Positions 11,316 through 21,696 of a stretch of DNA of 64,000 bases are shown piece after piece. Position numbers and translations under genes: made by a program. The notes under the pieces are model-generated. The model saw nothing but the letters and a program-made list of their open reading frames with translations, did no database searches and had not been told where the DNA came from. The stretch spans positions 29,009,707-29,073,706 of the forward strand of contig CM055894.1 of the NCBI GenBank assembly GCA_029582155.1, read 5' to 3'. The stretch is from Panopea generosa. Its lineage: Eukaryota; Mollusca; Bivalvia; Adapedonta; Hiatellidae. Position 1 is the first letter of the stretch. Every line of letters starts with the position of its first letter.

Positions 11316-12758
11316 AGAATAGAACATGGTATATGTCAAGGATGCTCTCTCTCTCTCCATATTTATTCATTATATCAATAGAAATTTTATCATTAAAGAC
11401 ATAAATGGTATAAAAATTAATGAAAAAGAAATTAAACAAAATGTATTTGCTGATGATGCAACATTCTTTACTGATGGGTCGGAAAACACTCTTATTAAAA
11501 CTATGGATGAATTTAGTAAAATATCCGGCCTTAAATTGAACCTAAACAAATCCACAGTATTAAGAGCAGGATCCCTAGAAAATACAGACAAAATTTATTG
11601 CAAAATGAAAAAATGCACATGGACATCTAATCAAGCAGCCACTTTAGGAATCATCTTCACAAATAATAAAGCCAAAAGAGTAGAAATCAATCTTAATACT
11701 AAAAAAAACCAAATGTTTTCATGTCTTATAAAATGGAAGAAACATAATTTATCATTATTAGGAAAAATAACAGTCATAAAAACATTTGCTGTGCCAAAAA
11801 TAACATACCCATTGACAGTACTTGAAAACCCACCGGGTCACACAATAACTGAAATCACTAAACAACTTTATTCATTCTTATGAGACAATAAACCAGATAA
11901 AATAGCAAGACATACAATTAAAAAAGACTATAAAGATAGGGTATTAAAAATGATAGATTTGAATGCATGTATATACTCAATAAAAGCAAGTTGGATAAAA
12001 AGATTTTTTTTAACAAAGAAAATACCGGAATCTGGAAAGATAATAACATAAATGAAATTAACAAACTTGGTGGGAAATTAATATTACAATCAAACATAAT
12101 GTATAAAGATGTAACCAATAAATTCAAAAATATTTTCTTAAGGGATGTTTTACAATGTTGGGCAAAGGTAAACTTTAATTCGGAAGTAACAAACATCACA
12201 GATGAAATCATATGGAATAACTCATTTATACAAAATAACAATAAAACAATATTTTATAGTGAATAGCTAGATAAAGGAATAAAATATATACAACAATTTT
12301 ATGATTACAGAAATAGGAACTTTTATAATTTTAATACGATAAAACAACTTTACAACCTAAAGAAATCAGATTTCTTAAAATACCACTCATTAATTGCTTC
12401 TATACCGAACTCTTGGAAAAAAAAACACTTAAACATGAAACATACAACAACAACCACAGAACTTTTTTCATTGACAGGATTTTAAAGGTTCTGAAACCAA
12501 ATAAAATGATATATGAGACATACATTTCAAGAACAACTACTAATGTTGCAAGTAAAGTTCAACAAAAACGAAAATCGGAACTGGAAAAAAATCTTTATAT
12601 CACCGTTTACATGTACTATTTATTCGAGATTGAGGTTATTTCAATATAAGTATTTATATAGAATTATACCCACAAATAATTTCTTACACAAATGCCATTT
12701 AGTAAACTAGTTTATGTCAATTCTGTAATATGCATGTAGAAATGGTACAACATTTTTT
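11316..12758 (+). pseudogene. LINE-A ORF2, middle part with YADD-type motif
   Basis: The ORF resumes at RIEHGICQGCSLSLSIF. The motif C catalytic pair is present as VFADDATFF (about 11445-11475). The thumb follows (SGLKLNLNKSTVLRAGS, LGIIF, LSLLGKITVIKTFAVPKI), then the long C-terminal region in shifting frames to RLRLFQYKYLYRIIPTNNFL and the first half of a zinc knuckle (CQFCNMHVEM) at about 12721-12755. The longest open frame is 11326-11883 (185 codons). A second non-coding element interrupts it at 12759 inside the zinc knuckle. Confidence 0.9.
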
Positions 12759-14703
12759 AACCAGGTTTTTCAAAGTTGAAAACCTGGTTATTAGATTGGC
12801 GAAGTCGGCGGATGGGCGGCGTCTAGTATTTTGTTTCCGTTCAATTACTAGAGTATTTTTAATCGGAACTGAACCAAACTTACACAAAGTGTGTACCTCC
12901 ATAAAATCTAGGCCAAGTTTGATAACCAGCCATTATTGACCATTAACTTCAGAGTAATGGCCCTTTCATTAGTCAAAAATGCTAAAATTGCCCGTTTCCG
13001 TTCAGTAACTAGAGTATTTTTCATTGGAATGAACCAAACTTACACAAAGTGTGTACCTCTATAAAATCTAGGCCAAGTTCGATAACCAGCCATTACGGAC
13101 CATTATCTTTAGAGTTATGGCTCTTTAATTAGTCATAAATACTAAAATTGCCCGTTTCCGTTCAATAACTAGAGTATTTTTCATCGGAACTGAACCAAAC
13201 TTACACAAAGTGTGTACCTCTATAAAATCTGAGCCAAGTTTGATAACCAGCCAATACGGACCATTACCTTCAGAGTTATGGCCCTTTAATTAGTCAAATT
13301 GCTAAAATTGCCCGTTTCCCCTCAATAACTAGAGTATTCATTATCAGAACTGAAGCAAACTTACACAAAGTATACATCTCTATAGCATCTAGGCTAAGTT
13401 TGATAACCAGTCAATACGGACCATTATCTTCAGAGAAATGGCCCTTTAATTAGTCAAAAATGCTAAAATTTATCATTTCCGCTCAATAACTAGATTATTC
13501 TTTATCAGAACTGAAGCAAACTTACACAAATTGTGCATCTCTATTAAGTCTAGGCCAAGTTTGATAACCAGCCAATACAGACCATTATCTTTAGAGTTAT
13601 GGCCCTTTAATTAGTCAAAAATGCTAAAACTGCCCATTTCCACTCAATAACTAGAATATTCTTTATCAGAACTGAAGCAAACTTACACAAAGTGTGAATC
13701 TCTATAAAATCTATGCCAGGATTAATAACCAGCCAATTCAGACTATTATCTTTAGAGTTATGCCCTTTACTTAGTCAAAAATGCTAAAATTTACTGTTTC
13801 CGCTCTATAACTAGAGTATTCTTTATCTGAACTGAAGCCAACTTACACAAAGTGTATATCTCTATAAAATCTGAGCCAAGTTTGATAACCAATCAATTAT
13901 TACCATTATTTTTAGAGTTACGGCCCTTTAATTAGTCAAAAGTGCTAAAATTTATTGTTTCCACAACCAAACTTTTACAATGTTTCTAGCGGTAAAGTAA
14001 AAATAATCTTTTTCTTTTGTTATTTTGAAGAAGATTCTGAAAAAGTTTGGATTGATATATTGATATATATTAATTTGAAACTCCATTCACATGCACATTT
14101 TTATCCTGAAAATGGTTTGCAGTGCCCTTGCCCAGTTGATAGCCATGAGGCAAAAAATATTATAAAAAAATACAAATGATTTATTAGAGAAATGTACAGG
14201 TCTGTTTAAAATTATTACAACACAGCTGAATTTCTCATAATGTTTTGTAATATATTTGTAGAATCAAACATCGTGTTTAAGAAATTGTTGCTATCAGTTG
14301 AGCATGTGTGACTAACCTCCTATCTTTGGGTACTGGAAACAATACCACCACTTAAGCCACAATGCAAAATGTGAAAATATTGATGTATTATTTTATGAAT
14401 ATGCATGTTTGTTTCTGAGTATAATCACATTACATCTTTCATAATGTGAATTACGGAAGTAATATTTTAGCCAAACAACCAGTGAATAGCACAGAAACAA
14501 GAGAAAAACTTTATTTCGTGCTTTTTTTAACAAAACTATTGCATCAATGTTTTACAAATAAAAAAACAAAATTTGAATTGTATGCTTTTTTATTTTCTGC
14601 TTCAATGTATACTAAAATTCTGGCATGAAATAGAGTTATAGTTACAGAATAGGGAAAAATGTTTGAAAAACATGTTTTTTGGGGAATTTCCACGTCTCTT
14701 GTT
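12759..14703 (+). mobile_element. second Helentron-like element in LINE-A
   Basis: This 1.95-kb insertion starts AACCAGGTTTTTC, forming a stem-loop with GAAAACCTGGTT (12759-12790), and ends TCCACGTCTCTTGTTT, again inside a T-run of the LINE. It breaks the LINE zinc-knuckle codons and the LINE resumes at 14696-14703. The left 1.2 kb is an exact-period 160-bp tandem array. The right 740 bp (13960-14690) has no recognisable content and could be element body or a further insertion. AACCAGG-type 5' hairpins are common at the ends of molluscan dispersed repeats. Confidence 0.6.
12831..13962. repeat. 160-bp tandem repeat, seven copies
   Basis: The GTTTCCGTTCAATAACTAGA landmark recurs at 12831, 12991, 13151, 13311, 13472, 13632, 13792 and, broken off, 13952. 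That is a period of 160 bp with almost no drift. Each unit includes ACTTACACAAAGTGTG, AAGTTTGATAACCAGCCA and AGAGTTATGGCCCTTTAAT. The size fits the old 160-bp bivalve satellite family described as BIV160 and the pearl/CvA core repeats; identity to those needs an alignment. Confidence 0.9.
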
Positions 14704-15010
14704 TTGGGACTGTGCTCATATACAACATTTCTGGACAAAAACAAATGATTTCTCATCACAAAACGGTATTAATGTAGCATTTAATTCTAAAAGTATATCA
14801 TTGGGCATCCATGACAACACAAAACAAAAAACATTAATAAATTTTGTTATTTTTTAGCAAAATATTTCATTTTTAAATGTAAAATGCAAAGCGATACACC
14901 AAGCTTTGACAACTATCTTAGATATTTAAGAGAATGTAAAAACATAGAACAAATCTTAACCCAAGCGAGATCCAAACTAGAAACGCATAATAGGAAATGA
15001 CATTCAATAA
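14696..15010 (+). pseudogene. LINE-A ORF2, C-terminal part
   Basis: It resumes with LFWDCAHIQHFW, completing the CCHC-type knuckle begun at 12721. It continues in frame to FNSKSISLGIHDN. After a frameshift it matches the end of the other LINE copies in this window: KCK, then FDNYLRYLRECKNI and a closing basic KLETHNRKWHSIKI. The same block in LINE-C is CKAHVENITHLFWEC. It is the 3' end of the coding region. Confidence 0.85.
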
Positions 15011-15086
15011 AATTTGAATAATCTGAAATAGCAACCTTAGATGATCAACATCAATATGTATTGATCTTATAGTGTACATGATTAAT

Positions 15087-15129
<43 letters not shown>

Positions 15130-15597
15130 TTTTCACTACACTGACTCTTACTCCTGTTTTAAATGTATGTTGCTATGTAAAATGTAACTTACAATTACAT
15201 TGTAATTTACATACTAAAGCCTAGTTATAAGGAAAACGCCAAGTGATGAATTGGAAGTGATATTACACTAGGTTAATATCAAAAATATGTCATGGGTTTA
15301 TTACACTCCTGCACTGTAAGTTAGCATATTGCTCAAGTTGTTATAGTTTTTGATAATTTTGTATGCATCTAACACAGATAAAATTCCTTTAAAAAGGAAA
15401 TCTTACTTGTGATCAAAATATCATAGAGACAATGCGGAATTGCCATAGTTTACATTAACTAAATCAGTGCCACAATCATTATATGTTGAACTGTAATTGA
15501 ACTTATTCATGTTTATTTTGTTTACATTTGATGAATTTCATATTTGTGAAATAAACAGAGGAAGATCGCCACACATGTCAGTACTGTTACTAGTATT
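15011..15597. repeat. (CT)n microsatellite and unassigned flank
   Basis: A pure (CT)n run occupies 15091-15125. The surrounding sequence, probably LINE-A 3' untranslated region and then anonymous AT-rich DNA, shows no gene. Confidence 0.8.
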
Positions 15598-16613
15598 TAT
15601 ACCCCCGACAAACGAAGTTTGAGGGGGTATATTGGAGTCAGCCTGTGGTCGGTCTGTCGGTATGTCGGACGGTCTGTCCGTTGCAATTTTCCTGGTCCGG
15701 AGCATCACTTGAAAAGTACTGGATGGAATTTCATCAAACGTCATACAATGGTAGAATATAATGAGAGGAAGTGCAGTGTACAAGAAACATAACTATATTC
15801 TTGCTAATTACAGAGTTATTGCCCTTTGATATTTTTTCTTGTCCGGAGCATAACTTGAAAAGTACCAGATGGAATTTCATCAAGCTTCATACAATGGTAG
15901 AATATTATGAGAGGAAGTGCAGTGTACAAGAAACATAACTCTATTCTTGCTAATTACAGAGTTATTGCCCTTTGATATATTTCCCTTGTCCGGAGCATTA
16001 TTTTTAAAGTACTGGATGGAATTTCATCAAACTTCATACAATGGTAGAATATTATGACAGGAAGTGCAGTGTACAAGAAGCATAACTCTATTCTTGCCAA
16101 TTACAGAATTATTGCCCTTTGATATATTTCCCTTGTCTGGAGCATTACTTTTAAAGTACTGGATGGAATTTCATCAAACTTCATACAACGGTAGAATATA
16201 ATGAGAGGAAGTGCAGTGTACAAGAAACATAACTCTATTCTTGCTAATTACAGAGTTATTGCCCTTGATAAAAAATTTGTTTCTTGTCAAACTGTTTCTT
16301 GTCAAACTTTTGTCCATAAAATTGTTGTCCCTCAACATAACTCGAAAAAGTATAACATTTATTGATTGCCATGAAAGCTTGTACACTGCACAATAATTAA
16401 AAAAAACGTTTTTAATTTTAACAAAACCATTAAAAAATTAACAATACAAAAAACTCAATCCATAACATTCTCTTTTATTAAGTATTTTTTTTGTCTGGAG
16501 CATAACTTTAAAACTATTGGATATAATTTAATAAAACTTCATACAATGGTAAACCATTTTCTGTCATGGCGGCGTTCGGGGGTATTCATCACCTTCAGTG
16601 ATAGCTCTAGTTT
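15598..16613 (+). mobile_element. Helentron-like element with 147-bp core
   Basis: The 5' end TATACCCCCGACAAACGAAG forms a stem-loop with TTTGAGGGGGTATA. The inverted copy of the terminus (TCGGGGGTAT) recurs subterminally at 16576-16585. It is followed by a small hairpin ATCAC-CTTCA-GTGAT and the terminus AGCTCTAGTTT. This is the asymmetric terminal-inverted-repeat plus 3' hairpin arrangement described for Helentrons. Near the 5' end are GTCGGTCTGTCGG repeats. No coding capacity. Confidence 0.65.
15694..16430. repeat. 147-bp tandem repeat, about five copies
   Basis: GTCCGGAGCAT landmarks fall at 15694, 15841, 15988 and 16135, an exact 147-bp period. A diverged copy starts near 16282 and a detached one near 16493. 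Units share GGATGGAATTTCATCAAACT, GAGGAAGTGCAGTGTACAAG and AGAGTTATTGCCCTTTGAT. The last word resembles AGAGTTATGGCCCTTTAAT of the 160-bp array, pointing to a common origin. Confidence 0.9.
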
Positions 16614-16701
16614 ATTTTTGTTTTCTTTACTTAGGTTACCATTGATCAAGGAGTCAAAAATAAGTTCATAGGGCTTATGTATAGTTCAGCAGTTCAGTAT
16701 A

Positions 16702-17154
16702 AGGCATAGTACCACCATTGCAAAAAGGAAGTGCTTCCGTGGGGTAGTCGCATAATGGCGGTTATAAATAATCCTCGTTTCTTCTTCTTTAAAAATGCAT
16801 TTTCCTTATTTTAATGCTAATTTTTTTATTTGAATGGCATTATTGATGTATTTTGAACATTTTGATAGCATTGTCATGTTTGAATTGTGAATTTATAAAA
16901 AAATTGGGGTATGAATACATGATTTTGGAAGTCTACTTTCACTTTGTCACCAGTGTACACACTGAGCAGAAAAAAATCTCTTATATGACACATGACCCCT
17001 ACTTTTCTCATCATATTTTGATAGTGCAGAGGTTGACAAACAGTAAAATGTAAGTTTCACTTCTCTAATTTGGTACTCTCTATGAATGACAAGCCTTCAA
17101 ACTTTTATTATTTACTATACAATAAAGAACAAAATCAGTGGTGGGTTTACACCT
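16702..17154 (-). mobile_element. solo copy of the R element (TIR, 453 bp)
   Basis: This is the reverse complement of the R elements at 48269, 52121 and 55963, clearly diverged from them. Ends are AGGCATAGTACCACCATTG and, on the other strand, AGGTGTAAACCCACCACTG, a 19-bp imperfect terminal inverted repeat. The flanks are ATA on both sides, a possible 3-bp duplication. It lies about 110 bp upstream of the Ig exon cluster, probably in the intron. Its age compared with the near-identical array copies shows that R was mobile on its own. Confidence 0.75.
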
Positions 17155-17263
17155 ATAAGCACTTACCAATAATAAGTGCATAAAAGTGTTTCTAAAATTA
17201 ATATAAGCCCATATGCTTATTTACCAGATTCTACAGTATTTTACTTTGTTTTTTTTCTTCCAG

Positions 17264-17563
17264 CTGCAGTTGTCCAAATCAACATGGTCACATATACCAC
17301 TATGACCACAACTATTGACTTTTCGATAACAAAAACACAATCAAACACAGTTTTCCAGTTTGACAATAAAATACATTATATAACATTAGTATTCACTGTA
17401 CTTTTATTTTCAGCTGCTGTTGTCCAAATCAACACGGTCACATATACCACTATGACCACAACTATTGACTTTTCGATAACAAAAACACAATCAAACACAG
17501 TTTTCCAGTTTGACAATAAAATACATTATATAACATTAGTATTCACTGTACTTTTATTTTCAG
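17264..17563 (+). repeat. tandem duplication of a splice acceptor and exon start
   Basis: Two 150-bp copies (17264-17413 and 17414-17563) precede the full Ig exon. They carry the intron end (TTTTATTTTCAG), the acceptor and the first about 25 codons of the exon. Because 150 is a multiple of three, the frame stays open through both copies. Both have TTTTCG where the real exon has TGCCCG, so the first Ig Cys is Phe in each, and beyond that they run into intron sequence. They are nearly identical to each other and less so to the exon. Confidence 0.9.
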
Positions 17564-17851
17564 CTGCTGTTGTCCAAATCAACACTGTCACGTATACCAC
17601 TAAGACCACAACCATTGACTGCCCGATAACACAGGCACTTACATTACCAATTTGGAAAGGTCCTCCTAATGACACAATATATACAGAGGAGAACTTCCCA
17701 GATATCTCCAATACAGACAGATTGGCATATGCCAGTAACAAGAGGAGTCTGATTCGGATCAACACACAGATTGCTGATGCTGGGACGTACAAGTGTGTCA
17801 AGGTTATTGACGATGTTCTAAGGGAAGGTTGGAACATAATGACAGTAAGAA
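17564..17851 (+). CDS. Ig-like domain exon of an unknown gene
   Basis: A symmetrical phase 1-1 exon of 288 bp lies between acceptor TTTTATTTTCAG and donor A|GTAAGTG. It encodes one immunoglobulin-like domain: first Cys in TTTIDCPITQ, core Trp in LPIWKGPP, a RSLIRINTQIADAGTYKC block with the conserved D-x-G-x-Y-x-C, and a final strand WNIMTVR. Phase 1-1 is the usual phase of animal extracellular Ig exons, so the product is probably a secreted or membrane recognition or adhesion protein. No other exon of the gene is convincingly visible in the window. Upstream duplicated acceptors could give alternative but Cys-less products. Confidence 0.8.
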
Positions 17852-17939
17852 GTAAGTGTTTTTCATATTTTATCAGTTTAACATAGAAAATTTTTTTTTA
17901 TTATTTAAATTATCTTCATGTCTTGAGCATTGAATAGAC

Positions 17940-18160
17940 ATGACAGTTGAGACAGAGTCCTTTAAAGGGGATTTGATATAAATAAGTGACCAACAGGGGG
18001 CAAAAAAAAGAGATAAAATTGTGAATTTTCAAAAATCTTCTTCTCAAAAACTGATGAGTCAAATGTGTTAATATTTAGTTAAATGACTGTGTGAATAGGG
18101 TTTTCAAAGTTGTTAAAATAAAGGGGTTAGGTTGTACTGGGGTCCTTAGAAGTACTTCAA
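17940..18160. repeat. fragment of the 300-bp core repeat family
   Basis: It matches the 38820-39960 array (TGAGACAGAGTCCTTTAAAG, then AAAACTGATGAGTCAAATG). It is a single degraded unit in the intron downstream of the Ig exon. Confidence 0.7.
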
Positions 18161-18885
18161 GGTGAGTTATTCTGATCGCCTGTTGTCAGTCGTCTGTGAC
18201 ATGTCCATCTGTTACCCTTTTTGTTGTGTGCACTCTAGCACCCGCATTTTTCATTGGATCTTCACTAAACTTGCACAGTAGTTAGTATAATAATATCTTG
18301 GACAGGTTCTTGAATTTGCCAAATCAGATTATTAATGTCAGTTGTGGCCCTTGAAACATTAAACAATGTACTATTTGACCTTGTATGCACTCTAGCAGCC
18401 TCATTTTTCAATTTTAATCCTCATCAAACTTACACAGTAGTTATATAACCATAATATCCCAGACAAGTTCTTAAACTGGCCAAATCGGATTATAATGTCA
18501 GAGTTGTGGCCCTTGAAACATTAAAAATGCACTATTTGACCTTGTGTGTACTCTAGCATCCGCACTTTTCAATTGATTCTCACCAAACTTACACAGTAAA
18601 CATTAAACAATGCACTATTTGACCTTGTGTGCACTCTAGCAGCTTCATTTTTCATTTTTAATCCTCATCAAACTTACAGTAGTTATATAACCATGATATC
18701 TCAGACAATTTTTTAAACTATCCAGATCAGAATATTAATGTCTATGTTATGACCCTTGAAACAATGCAATTTTGACTGTGTGTGCACTCTAGCACCGCAT
18801 TTTTCATTTGATCCTCACAAAACTTGCACAGTAGTTATATAAGCATAGTATCTTGGACAAGTTTTTAAATTGGTCAAATCGGATT
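18160..18885. repeat. about 157-bp tandem repeat of a Helentron-like element
   Basis: It opens with GTGAGTTATTCTGATCGCCT and GTCAGTCGTCTGTG, a 5' module found in this repeat class. CACTCTAGCA landmarks follow at 18231, 18388, 18549, 18632 and 18785, about 157 bp apart with one half-unit deletion. Units share TTGATCCTCACCAAACTTGC-type text and ACAGTAGTTATATAACCAT. No coding content. Confidence 0.75.
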
Positions 18886-18999
18886 AATTGCCAGCGACTT
18901 ACGGAGTGGTATTTGTCAAGACTGACGTCACAAATTTCACATTTTGACAGAAAATTGGTGAAAAACACATGCCTTCAAAAAATCGTGAAAATAGTAGTT

Positions 19000-19236
19000 T
19001 TAACCCTTTACTTCATAGATACGCGTTTTCCTGCACCGATCACAGAAGGCCTTTGAAAACAGTGCAGAGTTCAGATTGCTCGTAACGAGCAATCTGAACA
19101 CTTCCTGCACTGTTTTTCACTCTGTCAGTTAATATAAACATAATTCACCCAATAATTCAAAAGCCTTCTATATTAGGTGTCCAACTGGGTCTATATTATA
19201 GGTGTCCAAAGGCGTCTATATGAAGTAAAGGGTTAA
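19000..19236. mobile_element. piggyBac-like MITE with TTAA duplication
   Basis: A 229-bp element (19004-19232) is bounded by TTAA on both sides (19000-19003 and 19233-19236). Its terminal inverted repeats are CCCTTTACTTCATAGA and TCTATATGAAGTAAAGGG. Termini beginning CCCT inside TTAA are the hallmark of piggyBac-family elements. The middle (19056-19115) is a large hairpin: outer arms AAAACAGTGCAG/CTGCACTGTTTT and inner 15-bp perfect arms around GCTCGTAACGAGC. There is no coding capacity, so it would depend on a transposase elsewhere. Confidence 0.85.
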
Positions 19237-19463
19237 CTAAAGATCGGTCAATTTGTCATTTTCCTCCAGTACCAGTAGAGATTCCTTTAATACCATCATT
19301 TTCTTTTCGGGAAGCATATTTAACATTGCAACATTGCTATACACCGCGTAAATCGAATCTCTAGTCCACAATTTCACTTTTGAAACAAAATGATTTAAAA
19401 AATCGGTCCTTGTAGCGAGAAAAATTCCGAAAACATCAGCAAGTAGATCAATATCTCCTGTAG
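19237..19463 (-). CDS. possible terminal exon of an unknown gene
   Basis: On the minus strand, a strong acceptor (TTTTTTCCTGTCGCTACAG) ends at 19464. It is followed by 74 open codons ending in TAG at 19237. The peptide starts GDIDLLADVFGIFLATR and ends MVLKESLLVLEENDKLTDL. No domain is recognised. The composition looks coding rather than random, but no other exon is assigned. The piggyBac-like MITE is inserted immediately after the stop codon. Confidence 0.3.
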
Positions 19464-19539
19464 CGACAGGAAAAAACTTTTTTTTTTTGCCAAAAAACAG
19501 ATTTATCACTATTGCACTTAAGAATTGTAAATGGGTCAA

Positions 19540-20390
19540 TTATTGAAAAATCGACTTACTCTATAATGAATTATGTTACTTTTTCAAAAATAAAATTATT
19601 CAATTAATGTTGATTACGATGGATTGTGCAAAATTTTGCATTCCGCCAATATATACATTGAAAGTGATAATGTCAAGGCTTTATCTTCTGGATTGAATAA
19701 AGTCGTAGTTTTCACAAGACGTTTAGAAAAAATTGACGATTTTTATTATGGCTAAAAAATGTCCAAAAGTTAAAATCGGATTAAAAAATAATTTAACGGC
19801 GAGAAGGCCAAATATCAGCTCAAAGCCTTCAGTAAACTATCCTGAATTAATAAGCAAATTTTAAGGAAAATCAGGAAAGAACTCTTTTTTTTGCTGAAAT
19901 TCAGTTTTGTGACCATCGTGGTTATGATACTTTTGCATTGAAATTGGCATTAAGAAATTTTAAATTGATGTGAAAAATTATTTTTTTTATAATTTCTAAT
20001 AAAGTTGTGAATTAAAAAAAATCATATATTATACATTACCCTATTGTTATTGACTTACGTGCAAAAACAAGTTTTCAAATAAACATAAAACTGTTAAAAA
20101 AGTATGTTTCTTCAGATTTATTTTCCAATTAACAACATGGATAATTATATGTCTGAGCGAGAATAAACAAATCTGAGCAATATCAATACAAGTATTCCAT
20201 ACTTCCATAAAAACGCTCTCTCGATCATACTCTTTCACTCATTTTTCAGCTGTCAATCTTATGTTTTTTAGCATTTAGTTTAAATAATGGACCTCACAAT
20301 AGAGAATAAAAAAGTACAACTCTGTGTGCACGGTTACTTACGATACAGAAATAATAATAAAAATAATATGTTACATTATGGTTGGTGTTA
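19540..20390. other. unassigned AT-rich sequence
   Basis: No recognisable gene, repeat or RNA. A 63-codon minus-strand frame at 20047-20238 shows no family resemblance. Confidence 0.4.
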
Positions 20391-20474
20391 TTTTCAGGGT
20401 CTACTTACTTGTTTCAGTTGTTTAAATAAAACATTTCTTACAATATATATGAAATATAAAATATAAAATATAAA

Positions 20475-21695
20475 AATGACTGGGTTCCACTGTCTTAAGG
20501 GGTCAGGAGGGGCCCAAAATGGGTAAAAATTGGGAATTACTAAATTTGTTTTCTTAAGAACCGGAATGCCAGATTTGTTCATATTTTGCATAAATAATCC
20601 CTATGTGTAGGGGTTTGATTGCAGATAAGAATTTAGGGGCTAAAATTTATAGGGGCCCTGTAAGAGGACTTAGAATTTTACATAGGGATACTATGGGAAA
20701 ACAGAAAATTCTCTTTTTTTTTCATTTATTCTGAAACCACTAGGCCAATTAAACTGTTTCTGTTGCATAGGAGACTATACAGAAGATTTTTTTTTTCGAT
20801 CTGAAATTCAAGATGGCCGCCGTTACTAAAATAGTCCAAAACTTAAAAAATCTTCTCATGAACGGCCCAACAGATTTTCAAAATGTTTATGTAGTAATGA
20901 TGACCAACTATAGTTCTGTTAGATTTGTTCAAATGGTGTCCCTAGGGTTAAAAATGACCTTGCCCTGAGAGTTCAATTAGGGGACACATGTCAATATAAT
21001 ATTTTTTTTATTTATTTTTTTTAAATGGCAATAATTTTGCCTATATTTTCACTAAAACATTGTTAGGTAAAGGAGGTTAAGATTTGTAAAAATGACTGGG
21101 TTCCTATGTCTTAAGGGGTCAGGAGGGGCCCCAAAAGGGTACAAATTGGGAATTAGTAAAATTGTTTTCTTAAGAACCAGTATGTCAGATTTGTACATAT
21201 TTGATATAAATTATCCCTAAGCATAGGGGTTTGATTGCAGATCAGAATTTAGGGCTTAAATATATAGGGGCCCTGTAAGGGGACTTAGAATTTTACATAG
21301 GGATACTGTGGGAAAACAGAAAATTTTCTTCTTTTTTTTTCATTTATTCTGAAACCACTAGGCCAATTAAACTGAAACTTCACATGAATGTTTCTATTGC
21401 ATAGGAGACCATACAAAATATTTATTTTTTCTATCTAAAATTCAAGATGGCCACCATTACTAAAAGTAGTCCAAAACTTAAAAAATCTTCTTCTCATGAA
21501 ATTTCCAACAGATTTTCGAAATGTTTATGTAGTAATGATGACCAACTATAGTTTTGTTAGATTTGTTCAAATGGTGTCCTTAGATTTAAAAATGACCCCG
21601 CCCCGATGTTTCTATTGCATAGTAGAATTTCAAAAAGTGCTATGGCCACTATGAGTCAGTAGAGTGTTCTCAGGCACTCTTGGGCCTCTTGTTTT
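20475..21695 (+). mobile_element. Helentron-like element, 5'-truncated, at the LINE-B tail
   Basis: Two tandem blocks of about 615-640 bp (starting near 20475 and 21090) repeat AATGACTGGGTTCC, GGGGTCAGGAGGGGCC, GAAACCACTAGGCCAATTAA, TTCAAGATGGCC and GTAGTAATGATGACCAACTA. The element ends TGGGCCTCTTGTTTTT at 21695. The adjacent minus-strand sequence is the last coding stretch of LINE-B, so the element sits in or next to the LINE 3' end, at a T-run like the other two. It shares its modules with 9371-11312. Confidence 0.7.
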
Positions 21696-21696
21696 T

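Noticed and set aside
11370-12241. Minus-strand ORFs opposite the LINE-A reverse transcriptase
   Set aside because: They are shadows of the plus-strand RT frame, which carries the recognisable motifs.
12831-13962. CRISPR array
   Set aside because: The whole 160-bp unit is repeated without variable spacers, and the DNA is animal. It is a tandem core repeat.
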